Assembly: GCA_013350335.1 (NCBI GenBank)
Contig: CM023539.1
Location: 32,660,631-32,724,630, forward strand
Length of the DNA: 64,000 nt
From: Chimonanthus salicifolius
Taxonomy: Eukaryota > Streptophyta > Magnoliopsida > Laurales > Calycanthaceae
Direction of reading: 5' to 3'
The notes under the pieces are model-generated. The model was not told the origin of the DNA. It did no database searches and worked only from the letters and a program-made list of their open reading frames with translations. Of this stretch, positions 24,301-39,461 are shown one piece after another; the stretch's first letter is position 1; every line of letters starts with the position of its first letter. A program made the translations under genes and the position numbers.

Positions 24301-27300
24301 CTAAATGCCTAAATGCGATTTATGCAGTAATAAGAAACTAAATGAGGCTGAAATTAAAATTAAAATTAATAATAACAATTAGAATAATAAAATCTACCAC
24401 AAATAATCAATAAAATTCAAAGGATTCAACGTAAGTAATAAAATCACAATCCAAACCATGTCATAGCTCAAAGTAAAAGGCTCTCAAAACCAAAAGGATT
24501 ATCAAATCACACAAACACATAAAACCAACATCAAATAAAGATTAAATCTGATTTTAACAGCAATGTGAGAGGGTAATGAGGTTAAGAAAAGGCCCAGTTT
24601 TGTGGGACAGCAGTAAGAGAGAGGGGAAAACAGGTAGAAAAGAATAAGATAGGGACTGGAAGAACATGACAGGTGTAAAGAAGGTTAAGAAAGGCTATTG
24701 GGAAACATGACAGCTGTAGTTTAGGACTGTATGAATGTTTGGGACAGGTGGTAAAGACTGTATGAGGCTTGAGAAAGGTCCACAGGTTTGAGGGCAGCTG
24801 TATGGTGGACTGTTAGGGCTAGATGAAGAGGCTTAAAACAGTGAAAGGGTTAAAGGAGGCTAAGATAAGGGGTTCACAAGGTGTGAAAATGCTCAGCAGG
24901 GGTTATGGTTGTTGTTTGGGACTGTCTGGGAACTGTAGCAGCAGTAGGAAAAGTTTTTGGAAAGGTACGGAAGTAGCATGAAGATGTAAAGGCTGGATGA
25001 AAGTAAAAGAAAGGATCTGGGACAGCGACAAGGGGTTTGGGATTTGGGAATCACTGTAGGTAAGGGAAGAATAAAAGGAAAAGAGAAGAGAAGAGAGAAG
25101 AGAGAAGAGAAGAGCAGATCAAGAGAAGAGGAAGAGGATCAAGTACCTGGAAGGGAGACAGCTTCACGCCAAACTCTCGGATTCGCTCCAAGGTAACCAC
25201 GACAGAGGATTTGCAGAGAAATTCTCAATCTTGTTTATTTCATCGTAAAAACTGTCCTTGCCCAAAGGGTTACAAAGCCTTATATAAAGAATCACTTACT
25301 TAAAATAACATAAAGCAAAATTACAACACTACCCTTGCTGAAAATAAAACTAACTAAAACAAAAATTAGTAAGTAAAGAAAAAGCAGGGATGCACCGCAT
25401 CAATCCCCCCATCTGAGAAAACTAGACCTCTTGTTCAAACAGATGAGAAGACACGAATCTTCTCACGCACGCGTCTTCCCAGTGTAGGGTCTTCATAGTG
25501 CAAAACACGCACACGTGAGGTCTTCAATGTCAACCAAGTAAATCTTCATCAAACCATAATGACGGAGTTGGAGCGGCTCTTTTCCGTCATCGCTGATAGA
25601 CTCGGAAACCTGTTTTGTCATTGTTGTCATCTTTTGCTGTAGAAGAAGAAGGCACCTTTGACGAAACAAAACTCCGATAGCTCTCTAGAAGGTCTGAATC
25701 AAGTCGCTATAGCTCACTTTCTGTCAACCATGTGGCATCTGTAATCGGTCTGTTTTTCCAATTCACAAGATACTTCTGATAACCTCCAGCACGTGTAGAA
25801 ACGACTTCCTCATTCAGAATAGATTCTATCTCATCTCTCTTAGGTGGCAAGGAAGGTAAAGCAGGTAAAGGCTGTGAAGGTTCATGCCATGGGTCATGAA
25901 GTGGGTCAGGTACGCCAGTAGAATGGTTAAGGGATTGATATGATGATGGACTTACAGGTGTAGTTGTTGGGCTTTGGAAAGGGACTAGATCTTCCACATT
26001 GAAAGTAGGACTAACACCCATATCAGATGGTAGGTCTACAATGTATGCATTGGATCCAACTCGCCTCAAAATTTTGAAAGGCCCTGCACTACAAGCATGT
26101 AACTTTTTCACAGTTCCTTGTGGGAACCGCTCAGGTCTTATGCGGATCATCACATAATCACCCACATTAAATTCTTTAAATCTACGATGAGTATCTGCAG
26201 CAGATTTATACACTTCATTTCTCATATTAATTTTTCGTTTAATTTCAGCATGCAATTCATGTATGCGATATGCAAAGGATGATGCAGACTCAGATGGCCT
26301 ATTTGACATAGACATGGGAATGAGATCTATAGGCTTCCTAGGCTTATAACCATGAATGACTTCAAAGGGACTCATACCTATAGATCTATTGATCGAACTA
26401 TTATACGCGAACTCAGCAATCGGTAGAACAACATCCCACATTCACGTATTCTCACCAACCAGACAACGCAACAGATTTCCTAAGCTACGATTAACTTCCT
26501 CAGTCTGACCATCAGTCTGAGGATGATAAGCAGACGAAAACTGTAACCTAGTACCCATCATGTGCCATAGGATCTTCCAAAAATAACTCATGAACATAAC
26601 ATCCCTATCTGACACAATCGTCTTTGGTAATCCATGCAGTCTTACTATTTCTCCGAAAAATATCTTGGCAATATTAGACGCATCGGAGGTTTTAAAACAC
26701 GGAAGGAAATGGGCCATTGTAGAAAAACGGTCCACAACCACCAAAATAGAATCGTACTTCTTAATAGTCTTTGGAAGTCTAAGTACGAAGTCCATACTGA
26801 TATCCTACCAAGGAGCATGGGGAACTGGCAAAGGCATATACAATCCTGTGTTTTGCTTCCTTTGCTTTGCCAGTTGGCAAGTTCGACATTGCCCAATGAT
26901 TTTAGCCACATTTCTCTTGAGACTAGGCCAATAAAACCTGTCTTCAACCAGGGCAATCGTCTTGTCTCTCCCAAAATGTCCGGCCATACCTCCGGCATGT
27001 AACTCCCAAACAAGAAAATCACGCAAGGAAGTTCGGGGAATGCAGAGTTTACTTCCTTTAAACAATAAATTATCCACCATGAGAAACTCTTTATTACTCC
27101 GTTCTTGGCCACTCAAGAGTGAAGCATACAACTCCCCAAAATCTGGGCATGTGGGATATTCATCCTTCAATTGCTCAAACCCGGTCACCTCTACACTCAT
27201 GGAGTGTATTAGTGCAACCCTACGACTCAATGCATCAGCTGGCTTGTTCTCAACCCCGGCCTTGTGTTTCAACACAAAAGTGTATTCTTGAAGACATTGA

Positions 27301-30300
27301 ACCCAATTGGCATGTCTTGAGTTTAACTTTTTCTGTGAATTGAGATATCTCAAGGCCTCATGGTCAGAGTACAAAACGAATTCGTGTGGTAAAAGGTAGT
27401 GTCTCCAATGACGGAGTGCTTGCCTAACGGCATAGAACTCTTTGTCATAGGTGGAATATCGTTGTTTGGCTTCATTCAACTTCTCACTAAAGTAAACAAC
27501 AGGATGTCCTTCCTGACTTAGGACTCCACCTATACCAACACCAGATGCATCACACGCAACTTCAAAGACTTTAGAGAAGTCTGGTAGTCGCATGACAGGA
27601 GCTTCGACCAAACGAGTCTTGATCTCCTGGAAAGCTTTCGAAGCTGCTTTAGTCCATTGGAACTCCCCTTTTTTAAGACAATCCATGATGGGAGTCGTGA
27701 TGGAACTAAACCCTCGGAGAAACCGCCTATAGAAGGTAGCTAAGCCGTGAAAGCTTCGTACCTCATGTATATTCCGCAGTTCAGGCCAACTTACTATGGC
27801 CTTAATCTTTTCGGGGTCCGCTGACATACCTTCAAATGAAACTACAAACCCTAAGAAAATAACTCTATTCGACATGAATGTGCATTTCTTCAGGTTTGCG
27901 TATAATTTTTCAGTCCGAAGAGTCTCACAGACTAACCTCAGATGCTGCAAGTGTTGTTCCTGAGAGGTACTATAGACAAGAATGTCATCAAAATATGCCA
28001 CCAAGAACTTACCCATAAAAGGTCTCAATACTTGAGTCATTACCCGCATAAATGTACTGGGAGCGTTGGTCAAACCAAAAGGCATAACCATCCACTCGTA
28101 CAGACCATCTTTCGTCTTGAAAACTGTCTTCCATTCATCTCCTGGTCTAATGCGAATTTGATGATATCCACTCTTGAGGTCAATTTTTGAAAAGATAGTA
28201 GCACGGGCCATCATGTCAAGCATGTCATCGAGACGTGGGATTGGAAACCTATACTTGACAGTGATCTTATTAATAGCCCTGCTATCTATACACATGCGCG
28301 AGGTGCCGTCTTTCTTAGGTGTCAGGAGGGCTGGCACAGCACACGGGCTTAAACTCTCCTTGATGAATCCCTTTTGTAGAAGCTCATCCACTTGACGCTT
28401 CAACTCTTCATGCTCCTTAGGGTTCATCCTATAATGAGGCAGATTTGGCAAAGTCGCCCCGGGGACAAGATCTATGGCATGTTGTATATCCCTCATGGGA
28501 GGTAGTTCATTTGACAAATCAGATGGGAATACATCTTGAAATTCCTTAAAGACCGGAACTACAACCTCTGGCAACTCAGTACCAACCTCAGGAGAGGTCT
28601 CTCTCAACACTAGGGCATACACAACCGAAGTTTCACTAGTCTCTCTTTCAAATTCTTTAGCAACAATGATATGAAGAGACTTGGACTGGGTCTTTGATAG
28701 GGTTTTCGGTTTGTCCCTCTTTGTGTCATCCTGTTTTGAGTGAGGGGTCCTAGGTTGCATAGGGAGGATTTTGATCTTCTTACCATTATGCTCAAAGCTA
28801 CACGTGTTCGCTTGACCGAACAGTGTCACATCATTATCAAACAACCAAGGACTACCTAAAATAATCTGTCATACGCCCATAGGGATTACATCACACCACA
28901 CAATGTCCTGATAGATGAGGATCTGAATGGGCACGGGGCACCGATGAGTGATCGGGATTGACGTATCATTGACCCACGCAACTCGATGTGGATTAGAATG
29001 AGGTTCAGTCTTCAAACCTAATCGAGCAACCGTGCTGGTGGATACGACATTTGCACAAGTTCCACTATCCACAATTAATTTGCAAGATTTCCCACCGCAC
29101 TTAATGTAAGTGTGGAAAATAGTTGTGCGCTTCCAATCTTCTGAGGGTTGAGATCGAGCAAAGGCACATCTAACTACTGCAAGAAAATCTGCATCGATCT
29201 CTTCATCAAGTTCCTCATCACTCGAAGGATATTTACCCTAAAATTGAGCTTCTATACCATCTTCATGGGCAATCTCTTCAATGGGTGGTTCTCCCAACAA
29301 AAGGGCTCTTTCCTGATTCCTGGTCTTAGTAGGACATTCACGAGCAAAATGCCCGAATCCCTGACAGTAGTAACACTGAGGACCATTCCTAGAAGAGCTC
29401 GCACCAGAAGCTCCCTTAAAACTTGCATCCTTGTTCTTGGATGGAGTACTGGCGGCTTGTTTGGGTTGACTCACCGTATTCTGCCGAGATCCTTGCAGAT
29501 TAGGCCTAGAATTGGCACCCCTAGAGTCAAAATGCTTTGGAGGATTCGGCTTAAAGTAACCTTCTAAACCTTGGACTATTTGGTAAGTTTCCTCCAAAAT
29601 TTCCACCCCATGTAAGATAAGCTCACGCTGGAACTCAGCACGAAGACCTACTCTAAACCTAGAAAGGATTTGGCTAGGGTCCTCATCCAACTCGCATCTC
29701 ATAAGAAACTCATCAAACTTCTCAATGTACTCATCAATGGTCTGGTTGCCCTGACGTAGAGAGTTCCATTGGTCAATGAGTTTTTGTTTGTATCTGAGAG
29801 GGATCTTTTCTTTCAAATATTCTTTCATCTCATCCCAATGCAGATTGATGGGTTCAACTCCTTGCCTCCGGAGTTTATGTTCCACTGTGGTCCAGAAAAG
29901 TCGAGCTTGTCCCACCAACTTCATTTTGGCAAAACGGACCCTACGAGGTTCCGACATATCATGCCACTCAAAGTAGAGATCCATGTCTGATAATCAATCT
30001 GAGAAAACCTTAGGGTCTGCTCGTCCCTTAAATTCAGGGGCTTCTAATCGCACGTTCTTTAAAGCACGTTCCTCATGGTTGATGGGTTCCTGATGCCTGT
30101 GTGGCTGTTGGAATCTACCATGACCAAATCTGCGGCCTCTATAGACTCGATTCCTAAAATTCTCATTATCCTCATGAATTGACCCATTCTCATCATTCCT
30201 AGGGGTTTCAAGGACTTCAATCCGGTTTCTCAAGTCGGTCATGTCAGTACCTAAGGTATCTTGACCTCTCTTAAGGTCAGTGAGCCGGGCATCTAATTGG

Positions 30301-33300
30301 GCAAAGGCCTGAGTAAACCAAACTGGGGGTTGATCTCCTGACATTTCGCTGGATGGTACGGACTCTTTCTGATAGGTAACTCTATTCCTAGTGGTCATGC
30401 ACGGACAAACGCACTAGTGTTCCTCTAGACTCACAAATATAGGGATTAATTCTGACTATATGCTATGACTTAAGTCTATATGCAATGAATGAATGAAATA
30501 TTTTATTTTTTTTTAAATAATAAATGCAAATTTATTTTTTTTTTTGAAAAAAATAAGATGCAATCTAAGACCGTGGGTGTTTAAGAAAACAACCCAACCT
30601 TGCTCTGATACCAAATTTGACGCAGGACAAGACAAAAGGTGACCCTAAAAGTGACCCTAAATGCCTAAATGCGATTTATGCAATAATAAGAAACTAAATG
30701 AGGCTGAAATTAAAATTAAAATTAATAATAACAATTAGAATAATAAAATCTACCACAAATAATCAATAAAATTCAGAGAATTCAACGTAAGTAATAAAAT
30801 CACAATCTAAACCATGTCATAGCTCAAAGTAGAAGGCTCTCAAAACCAAAAGGATTATCAAATCACACAAACACATAAAACCAACATCAAATAAAGATTA
30901 AATCTGATTTTAACAGCAATGTGAGAGGTTAATGAGGTTAAGAAAAGGCCTAGTTTTGTGAGACAACAGTAAGAGAGAAGGGAAAACAGGTTGAAAAGAA
31001 TACGATAGGGACTGGAAGAACAGGACAGGTGTAAAGAAGGTTAAGAAAAGCTATGGGAAAACATGACAGCTGTAGTTTAGGGCTGTATGAATGTTTGGGA
31101 CAGGTGGTAAAGACTGTATGAGGCTTGAGAAAGGTCCAAAGGTTTGAGGGCAGCTGTATGGTGGACTGTTAGGGCTGGATGAAGAGGCTTAAAACAGTGA
31201 AAGGGTTAAAGGAGGCTAAGGGTTCACAAGGTGTGAAAATGGTCAGCAGGGGTTATGGTTGCTGTTTGGGACTGCCTGGGAACTGTAGCAACAGTAGGAA
31301 AAGTTTCTGGAAAGGTACGGAAGCAGCATGAAGATGTAAAGGCTGGATGAAAGTAAAAGAAAGGATCTAGGACAGCGACAAGGGGTTTGGGATTTGGGAA
31401 TCACTGTAGGTAAGGGAAGAATAAAAGGAAAAGAGAAGAGAAGAGAGAAGAGAAGAGAAGAGGAAGAGGATCAAGTACCTGGAAGGGAGACAGCTTGACG
31501 CCAAACTCTCGGATTCGCTCCAAGGTAACCACGGCAGAGGATTTGCAGAGAAATTCTCAATCTTGTTTATTTCATCGTAAAAACTGTCCTTGCCCAAAGG
31601 GGTACAAAGCCTTATATAAAGAATCACTTACTTAAAATAACATAAAGCAAAATTACAACACTACCCTTGTTGAAAATAAAACTAACTAAAACAAAAATTA
31701 GTAAGTAAAGAAAAAGCAGGGATGCACCGCATCAACAGCCAAACCAAACAATTGCTTCATAGAAGGCACACATCCATGATAAAACACCTATCTTTTTTCT
31801 AATATGCCTGCAGCTACTATTATTGATAATTCTACTTGCAACAACCTCCTCAATAACACACTTTTTTTTGGAAACGGAAACAAGCAAAATGTTATAATTA
31901 ATAGAGAAAGAGAAAGGTACAAATGCAACAGAAATACAGTAAAAACAAAGGATCTATATACGAGGGCTATACAGAAACTGAAAATAAATCATACACAAAA
32001 CCCCACAATGTCCCATTACAAAAAGCCCAATAAGCTTCATCTCTCTCTAACTCCAGCTTTTGCTAGGAAATCAGCCGCTTCATTTGTCAATCTTCTAACA
32101 TGTCTAAACACGATTGTTGTATCCTTGCACACCTTTTCTAATGTCCCTCACAACATAAACCAGCCAAATTCCCAAACCAAGGCATTCCTAAAGTTCCCTT
32201 GAACACTCAAGTTACCCTCCCCATGGTAAAAGTCCTGCCTCATTAGATTCCTTAATCCCAAGTGATCTTAAAAGCCAAGGTGATCTCTCCTCTATTCTTA
32301 TGGACTACTACTCTAATACCTGTTGGACCTGGTTTTCCCCTAGCTGCCCCATCCAAGTTGACCTTAGAGAAACCACGTTGCAGGCACACCCAAAATTCCT
32401 TACCTACCCTCTTACTTGTTCTCCCACCTCCCTTCATGCAACCCTCTCCCAAGATAAGTAGAAATTCGAAACTGACAACCCCATCTACCCAACCCCACAG
32501 AAACGCACTAGTTTTCACCATTAAATCTTGTTGGCCCCGAAAACCAATCAAACGGCATTTATGGAGCCATTTTTTTCATGCAGCTATAATCCATGAGTCA
32601 GCATTTTAATCCCGCTCATCACCATATATCAGCATGCATCCAAGTGGACCAAAAAAAGAATGTACTCATTTTACTGAAGCTGATCAGACTGATATCAATC
32701 TGCCCAGTATACTTAAGATTGTTAGGACTTGGGCTTCCCGCCTAAAAGACTAGTCTGTTAGGTGGTGACCCAAGTCCTTTATAAACCCCTAGATCTCCCT
32801 CTACACTTCCAATATAGGACTCGTTCGCAGCAGCCCCAACAATCCCCCCCTCGAACAAGGCCCTCCAGCAAAGAGAGCTACACCGGCCATCCCCTTCGCC
32901 TGGGGGATCTCCTGAGCCCACATGAGGTAACCTGAAACCTGGCTCTGATACCACTTGTTAGGACCTGGGCTTCTAGCCCAAAAAACTAACCTGTTAGGTG
33001 GAGTGACCCAAGTCCTTTATAAACCCCTAGATCTCCCTCTACACTTTCAATGTGGGACCTGTTCGCAGCAGCCCCAACAAAGATTATTGGCCCTGCTAGG
33101 GACATGTTCACAACATGTTATAGGATGGGACTCACACCAAATCTCGCAGACAGGAAGTAGGATTGACCAATAGTGGCACCCATATATGGTCTCTAACAGC
33201 TAGGGCATACTTCTGATGAAGCATGCCTAGGCAGATTCTAGCTTTGACCACACACGCCAACACACAAACTCCTAATTTTCAAAAGAGCGATGATATATTG

Positions 33301-36300
33301 AACAAAGAAATTGCACTAGTTAATACCTGTCCAATGAGTTCTTCATGTATGGTGAGCCCCACATCTCCAATTCTTTCTACACTTGCACTAAGCTCATCCA
33401 ACTCCTGATCTTGCCGCCTAAAAATAATCAATTGGCAGGCAAAGACAATCAGTGCAAATACAGAACATACAATTCCCTTGAGCTTCATCTGAAATATGCA
33501 GCTAACTTAAAAGCAAGAGAATATAATAGAATAATCAAGGGGCTAGGAGCATTAATCAAGTTCTGCTCTCCAGGATGCCTGATGATTTATGATGCCCATA
33601 ATATAGACTGAATTTATGCATCCAATCATCTTCTCATGGAGCATCAAAAATTATTTGGGCACAGAGTACCAGATTTAAACTGATTTTTTTCCAATGCCTC
33701 GGTATCAGCACCAATTTTAACATAAATTTGATGGAGAATTAGACAGAACTTAAGTAATTTCAATACAGAAATGTCCTATTGTAAGAATTGCACCAAGAGA
33801 AAGAGAGATATTATTCATAATCAGGCAAAAGTTAAGATGCAGTCAAAGCACTTCTTCTCAAAGCACTTTAAAATGTTCAGTTAATTTACTACTAAACAGC
33901 GATCATTCATGCTCAAACCTCTCCGGGCTACTCCTCATGGGGTTACTCCTCATCGACTTAACCAGTGTCTGGATTGGGAGGTTTACACATGCTCATGGGA
34001 TTAGTCTCACCTCCAATGTGGGGTGGGGATACCCATGTTCCCAAAAAAAAAAAAAAACCAGTTATCGTTCACTTTATAATTTGTAGAAATCCTTTCCATT
34101 TTTGTGCAAACATAATTTGTCTCTAAACCACATATCACAAACATAAAAAAGGTACTTGTATAAAATGGAATATTACTTTATAAGGAGCAGCTGCGTATCT
34201 GTTTCCGATGAGATGAAATCATCACTGTCTTGGGCACTGTACTGGTTTGATATTCCAGCTGGATGTGATCGATCATTCGGAATCCTCATTAGCTCTTTAC
34301 GCACTCCAATCAAACTGGTACTCACTGAATTGCTCTGCTCCCTTCCAGCTTCAATAGCTTTTCGCACTGTGCACACCTAAATAAATATTAGAACTTTATA
34401 AGACAACCTGAACATTTCATATCGAAGCACATAACAAGGGGAAACTCCCACCATGTAAAATGCCTAGACCTTCTGAGCCAAGCCCCTGAAAAAAGGCTAA
34501 ATAGCTACAGATATATGACTAAAATCATTCTAAGGACAATTTTTTTCTCTTTTTGATAATAAATTTTGAAGGACAATTTATAGCAAAACAAAGAAATAAT
34601 CTCAAATTAAAATTGTAGAGCTAGAACAACCAACCTGATCACGAGCAGTGCTGGTCCATCTCCTTCGTTTTTCAAGCTCCACTTCATCAATTCTAAACCA
34701 TGATGGGTCTCTTGCAGCAACTGCAATTGCCTTATCCAATTCATCAACCTTCCTATCAAGAAACCAATTATTCAATTCATCTACCTTCTTATCAAGAAAC
34801 CAATTATTCAATTCATCTACCTTCCCTTCTAATCTAATGAATTTTCTTTGTTACTGCTCAAAAAAAAAAAACCCAATTATTCAACACCACCAGAGAGACA
34901 AAAAATGCTTATATGCAAATTGCCATCATTAGTCACTTTGTCTAATTGTATTGTTAACAATGCCCATTGTATCACAACATCAGATACAGTTGAACATATA
35001 TCCACCGAGGGCCCACAGTTTGTCAAATTTTACTGTTGATGAGAATTGCCATCTACAAATTGCAAGTTTGTAGACAGACATCATTCAGATGAGAGGGATA
35101 TTTGCTGCTAGACTTGGTGATCTCATGTTCCACTAAATGGTGATCAAGATGACCTCAATTAGCACAATCCTCTAAATACAAGGAAAAGTATGGTGTCGCT
35201 ACCCTAATGACTTGCAATCTCCACAATGACAAGGTTGTCAAGTGCGTTACAAATTTTGATGCTTTGAGTTTTATCCACCTTTTGTGAGTCAGACTAGTAC
35301 CAATTTTCATTTAATTTCTAGAAATGTCAATGTTTTTGAAAAGAAAAGCTGATCAGAACCTGCAGCTCATAGTTGCAACAATGACAAACCTCTAGTTAAG
35401 TATTAATGCAATATCAATGTGATAGTATTTTATTAATGCCCAATACCAAGTGAAAATTTTGTGTGGCGAAAACATCAATGCATCTCCAGCTATATTACCT
35501 GCCATTCAGTACTTTCACAGCCTGCAACAAGTGCCTTTGAGAGGTGAACTCGCTCACCAGTGTTAGAAGGTGTCTGTTCCCATTGGTGAAAAGTAGTTTG
35601 CAGTTTATCAATCTGACCAAGCAAAGACATAAATTGGTTTAGAAAATTTTCCTTAAAGAAACGACAGAACTTAGGTGACATGCATATTAGAATGATTTAT
35701 TCTTTTGCCAATAATTATTATAATACTTCCTCCTCTAGAGCAAAATGGTTTTTCCCTTTTATGTGAACTGCAGATAGAACCTTGATTAGTTCGTGGAAAT
35801 TATCCATTTTAATGGATTGATCAACACGAAATATTAGACAACCACTTAAAAGGACAAATATTTGGTTAGAATGTTTAACCTTCCATAAAAAATCCTTTCT
35901 TTCTAGGGTAAAGAATTTTGTTAATAAGGAATAGAAGAATACAACCCCAAAATCAATGAAGTGAAAGTCCAAAAACAATTTAACAAAAAAAAAAAAAAAA
36001 GGAAAGAAAAGAAGTTACAATAAGTTATACAATAAGGAAGGAAAACTAGGAACTCAAAGCTCTCCTTGAAGAATGCCAATTCTTGAAGTCGATAGGTCTC
36101 TTTCATACAACCATCGAAGGATACTCAGATAATGTAATTGCTTTGTGAAACAAAGGCTCACTCTATTCCTGCCCTTCTTTCAATTCTATCGAAGAGATTC
36201 CCGACATCATTTCTCCCACCCCTCCCTTAAACAATGCTTACTCTTGAAGTTGTTAAATCTGTCTTACAATCATTGAAGGGCACCCTGATAATGCAATTAC

Positions 36301-39300
36301 CTTGTGCAACAAAGACTCACTATATCCGTGCTCTTCTTTCAATTCTATCGAAGAGATTGCCTCCCTCCCTCCCTCCCTCTCTCTCTCTCACTCTGTGTGT
36401 GTAAATTTTGTGAACTCTCTTTCGGTAATGAATCTTTAACCTTTCTGAAAAAGTTACACAATTTCAGTTACGGTTACAGATCAATAGAAACAGTTCACAA
36501 TCTCCATTCCCATAAAAAACCAGCTGTCAGTTCTCACAATAATCATCCATTGAGACTCTATCCTGCTGGTGCAAATTAAAATGGAGCTTTACTTGCAGTG
36601 TGGAGAATGCTAAAAGCAAAACAAAAGAAAAGAAAATTGTTCGTCCTTTCGACTCGGAAATTCCAAAAATTTGTGACTGGATGTTGGCGATGTTCGTTTT
36701 CATCTCTGGACGGAAGTGGAACCGAGGATGGTGATGCCAGTGGAAGACCTTCTGAATGGGCGAGATAAGTCAGGGATAGACAATTTTTTGGATGTCTCAG
36801 ATGTGGAAGAAGAGGTGGCTGCAGTAAGTGGCGATGGTGTCGTCCTCCAACATCATGTTGCTGCTGTTGAGAAGGAAGTCTGGTAACCGAAGTTGCTGCA
36901 GCTGCCGGGGGAGCAGAGACTTCAGCGACAATGGTGGGAACAGTTCTTCAATTGTGGTGGAGATTCCGGTAGTAAGGGTCCGTCAGATTCGAATGCCGTG
37001 AATCACCAACAGTGAATCTCTACTTCTGTCTCGGCATCAGAAACGGAACCAGTTGCTTATTTCTCTAAAGGGGTTTGGCAATTAGGGCAACTGGGAAAGA
37101 CTTGAGAGGTTATAAGGAGGCTTTGATTCAAGGCTTGGGTAAGAAGGCCCAGTCTGACTCAAAGGTGATCCAGGCCCGTGGAGAGGGTTGGGTTTCTTTG
37201 GGTCACATTCAGTCTGGGCCACAACTTAGCCCACAGTTCAGAGAACCAGGCCCATCGAACCAAGCCCATAGAACCAGGCCCAATTTCGAATTATAGGTCA
37301 GAATGCCCAAGTCCAAAATAGAGGGCAGTTTGGTTGAGCTCCTTTGGGCCCCATCTCTGGGCCACAGCTAAGCCCACAGCCTAAGGACCCAGGGCCGAAT
37401 TAGGCCCAACTTCAAAACAGAGGAGAGGATTTTGTTCCGTTTTCCAGTGGTAGGAACGGCGGAAATGTGAGAAGACAGTGCTCCTTTGTGATGGACTTGC
37501 GGGACCCCACCTCCTCTCAAGAGGTTCGGACTACGCCATCGGTGCCTTTACACCAGGTCCGGGAGGATGCCATCATTCCAGCGACGATGGTTCTGCCGGA
37601 AAATGTCGGTACAAGGCAAAAGGAGGAAGAGGAGCTGTCAGGGAGCAATGGTAGAACTTTGTGATGGGCAGATTTGGCTGAGGGGGGCAATAATCAGAAT
37701 TTAGTTTTGTTGTATGATGGTTCAGAGGAGGAGAGATTGTTGCCGGTAGGGAATTTATTGGGAATTTCTTCTTTATAGAGGTCACAACAGCTGAAAGAGA
37801 GATTGAAAGAATTCTGGGAAACTGAGAGGAAAGAACAGAATGAAGAGCAGAAGGCTAGAATAACTAGAAAGAGGGAGAGTGAGCTGAGAAATTTACAGTC
37901 CTCAGTGAACTACGGTCGAGCTCTAGTGGTTGTAGGTTCGGTAAGGGAGGAAGTAGCCAATAGATGAAATTTCTTTCATGGAATGTTCGGGGAATCGGAG
38001 CAGCGACCAAGAGGTTGGTGCAGTTGCAGAAGCCCGATATTATACTGCTTCAAGAAACAAAATGTCAAGATCCTGATGAAGGTGTTATCAGGTCAGTATG
38101 GGATCATTGTAGTATGGGATGGGTGGCTAAACCCTCTGATGGGGTTTGTGGTGTGTGTGGAATTCAGACAAATGGAGATTAATTTCTACCACGGAGGACT
38201 TTCTCCATTTCTGTGACTCTAGAAGATATATCTGCAGGAAAGGAGTTTTTATTTACCAATGTGTATGGGCCTAATTTTGATTCAAATAGATTTGAGTTTC
38301 GGAATCAATTATCATCTTCGAGAGGAGACTCCTCCTCCCCTTGGAGTGTGGGTGGTGATTTTAATGTTGTTCGTCAGATGGCTGAGCGAAAAGGATATCA
38401 GAGAATTTCTAGTTCTATGCATAGGTTTAGTTCTTGATTGATCAAATGGAGTTAGTTGATCTGCCTTTAGAAGGAGCTACCTTTGGGCAAAGATCATTGT
38501 GAGGAAGCTACTCGCCAAGAATCTTTATGGTCAGATGAATTGCAGTCTTTTAGTAGAATAGAGGAGGAGGGGTTGCTTTCACAAGATCAATTAATCAGGA
38601 GAGAGTTAAAGGAGTACCTTAAGAAGAAAGCTATTCAGGAGGAAATTAAATGCAAGCAATGATCTAGAGCAATGTTGTCAAACTCGACTCGGATCGTGAA
38701 TCGATCTAGGGGGTGTGACTTGTTAATTGTAAATCGTAAATCGTAGAATCGTAAGAGTTTTAACATTTTTAACTTTTTTTTGCTATAATTATTATTTATT
38801 GATTTAGTTATTGATTTAATGATTTAAAATAACTGATTTAGTTTAATAATGTTAACGGTTGTAGTGGAGTTCTACTATCAGTTCTATTTATTTAATAAAA
38901 TATATAAATATTGTTGAATTAAAATTTATTTCTAGAGTCAATATAGTAAAAAATTCTAATTTAATTTGATAAGATATTATATTCAATAATTAACATTTTA
39001 TTAAAACTAAACTGAGACTCTGAACTTATTTCTCATAATGCATCATTAATATAGATACTGCACTATTATTATTATTATTATTTAAACTCCATTTCTTATC
39101 AAATCTCTGAAATTAATTTATTACTTCTTTTCCATGGAAGTATGTTTGGATAAGGTCTAAATAAAGTGAAACAGTAAAAGTGCCATTAAAAAGAAATAAT
39201 CATCCACCAAAAAAAAAAGGATAAAAAAATATCAATACAAGATTTAAACATACATAATTAAATATTAAGTGCATAAATTGTTTTCTATTATTAGAAAACT

Positions 39301-39404
39301 AGATTTTTATATTTAATATATATATATATATATATAATATGGTATTATGTTTTACAGATTACAAAATACTGATATATATAGTTATATAGTATTTATAATT
39401 TCAG

Positions 39405-39461
<57 letters not shown>

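Larger units (their letters stand above)
14320..33326 (-). other. SYP61 intron 5 (19.0 kb)
   Basis: This intron separates the two halves of the SNARE helix immediately after the zero-layer Gln codon. It contains at least ten identifiable mobile elements, listed separately. Donor CAG|GTATTA and acceptor ACAG are both canonical. Confidence 0.9.

Noticed and set aside
26590..27343. Several plus-strand frames over the chromovirus
   Set aside because: They are antisense shadows of the RT and integrase coding frame.
33905..34061. tRNA gene or clear SINE in SYP61 intron 4
   Set aside because: Shares words with a SINE candidate and ends in poly-A, but no convincing A/B boxes or duplication were found, so it is left as a possibility only.
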